From Gemmatimonadota bacterium (GTDB taxonomy: Bacteria > Latescibacterota > UBA2968 > UBA8231): a stretch of 5,934 bases of DNA. Position 1 is the stretch's first letter; each line of letters opens with the position of its first letter. The translations under genes and the position numbers were made by a program. This document shows positions 5,138-5,934 of the stretch, one piece after another. Where the stretch lies: contig JAPOZF010000210.1 in the NCBI GenBank assembly GCA_026706165.1, positions 1-5,934 on the forward strand. Direction: 5' to 3'. The notes under the pieces are model-generated. The model did no database searches and was not told where the DNA came from. It was given only the letters and a program-made list of their open reading frames with translations.

Positions 5138-5934
5138 ATGACCGTCACAATCGAAGCCCGCGAGCCCGCGCCCGACCCGCCGCGCTGGGCGGTCCTTCAG
5201 CGCCGGCTGTTCGACGCCATCGAGGAGGCGGCGCCCAGGGTGCTGGAGAGATACACGAAGCCGGACGGCAACCTGTTGTGGCCGCCCTCTCCCGATTTCG
5301 AGAGCATCGACGCCCTCGACGACTGCTACGAGAGCTTCCACAACTGGCCGCTCTTCTACCTGCTCGGCGGCAGCGACCGCTTCCTGACCGACGGCCGGCG
5401 GGGGTTCGAGGCCGTCACCGGGACCATGAGCCGCCACGGCAGCGGCCACGGCTACCCCATGGTGGTCAAGGAGTACCAGCCGGGGTACGACTGGTTCCAC
5501 CAGGGGGAGGGGAACCACCTCTTCTACATGCTCTGCGCCGGCGACCCGGGCAACGCCGCCAACCTCGAGCGAGCCCGCCGCTTCGCCGGGCTGTTCCTCG
5601 GCGAGGATCCGGAGGCCCCCAACTACGACCGGGAAAAGCGGATCATCCGCTGCGCGCGGAACGGAAGCATGGGGCCGGCTTTCTGGACCTTCGAGGACAG
5701 CCCCTGCTGGCCCTGGCAGGGGTACAACCTGCCCTTCTACGACGTGCCGGGCTGCACCAGCCACGAGGCGGTGAGCGGCGATCCGGCGCTTCCCGAGCGG
5801 CTCGGCCGGGCGATGCGGGACCGCCAGGGGCGTGGGGACGCGGTCGCAAACCTCCTGGCGACCGGCCTTGCCGCCAACGCCTTCCTGCTGACGGGTGAGG
5901 AGAAGTACCGCCAGTGGGTCCTGGAGTACACCGG
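5138..5934 (+). CDS. Hypothetical protein, probable alpha/alpha-toroid fold, 3' end beyond the window
   Basis: The frame is open from the ATG at 5138 to the right edge, giving 265 complete codons without a stop. I do not recognise the family. There is no signal peptide or membrane segment, so it is probably cytoplasmic. The protein is rich in Trp, Tyr, Phe and His. It shows DGNLLWPP (about 43-50), DALDDCYESFHNWPLFYLLGG (about 58-78), HGSGHGYPMVVKEYQPGYDWFHQGEGNH (about 100-127) and FWTFEDSPCWPWQGYN (about 182-197). Two stretches share the pattern of a helix, then LxGxxxF/Y, then a second helix (FYLLGGSDRFLTDGRRGFEAVT and ANAFLLTGEEKYRQWVLEY). This is common in alpha/alpha toroids such as six-hairpin glycosidases and polysaccharide lyases, and the aromatic and acidic residues would suit carbohydrate binding. 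That assignment is inference. It is transcribed divergently from nadC. Confidence 0.8.
   Translation, partial: MTVTIEAREPAPDPPRWAVLQRRLFDAIEEAAPRVLERYTKPDGNLLWPPSPDFESIDALDDCYESFHNWPLFYLLGGSDRFLTDGRRGFEAVTGTMSRHGSGHGYPMVVKEYQPGYDWFHQGEGNHLFYMLCAGDPGNAANLERARRFAGLFLGEDPEAPNYDREKRIIRCARNGSMGPAFWTFEDSPCWPWQGYNLPFYDVPGCTSHEAVSGDPALPERLGRAMRDRQGRGDAVANLLATGLAANAFLLTGEEKYRQWVLEYT

Noticed and set aside
5044..5898. 284-codon frame overlapping the rightmost gene
   Set aside because: It is Arg/Pro-rich throughout and loses to the frame from 5138, which has a ribosome binding site and protein-like composition to the window end.

Overview
The window is high-GC bacterial DNA, dense in genes, with codon third positions strongly biased to G and C. 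Nothing in it is phage-like or IS-like, and I see no rRNA, tRNA or CRISPR array. The taxon cannot be named safely. The mix of an Eis-type acetyltransferase, a Gfo/Idh/MocA oxidoreductase and a creatininase-fold hydrolase fits a soil or sediment heterotroph with a large catabolic genome.

Layout. Bases 2-909 (+) hold the C-terminal two thirds or so of an amidase-signature (AS) hydrolase. It enters from the left edge and is broken by a frameshift near 250-260. Its stop overlaps the start of an Eis-like GNAT acetyltransferase (906-2147, +) in an ATGA junction. After 45 bases come a Gfo/Idh/MocA oxidoreductase (2193-3212, +, GTG start) and, 12 bases later, a creatininase-family amidohydrolase (3225-3968, +). 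These four genes are co-directional and probably one transcription unit. Their likely activities are amide hydrolysis, acetyl transfer, NAD(P)-dependent oxidation and metal-dependent C-N hydrolysis. Together they resemble a catabolic or modification cassette for an amide- or amine-bearing, possibly sugar-like, compound, but the substrate is unknown.

A quinolinate phosphoribosyltransferase gene, nadC (3988-4884, -), converges on the cassette with a 19-base gap. It keeps most of the family's active-site motifs but has lost the segment that normally carries the Lys-Asp-Asn-His loop. A 253-base divergent intergenic region (4885-5137) follows. It contains an AT-rich patch with an imperfect inverted repeat, a strong GC hairpin, a short upstream ORF and a short direct repeat. 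The last gene (5138 to the right edge, +) encodes a large, aromatic-rich protein I do not recognise, whose repeating helices suggest an alpha/alpha-toroid fold.

The items most worth a second look are the nadC lacking its KDNH loop, the broken amidase at the head of an otherwise intact operon, the GNAT/oxidoreductase/creatininase cassette, and the unrecognised protein with its structured leader. I see no convincing evidence of a wholly new defence or mobile system.
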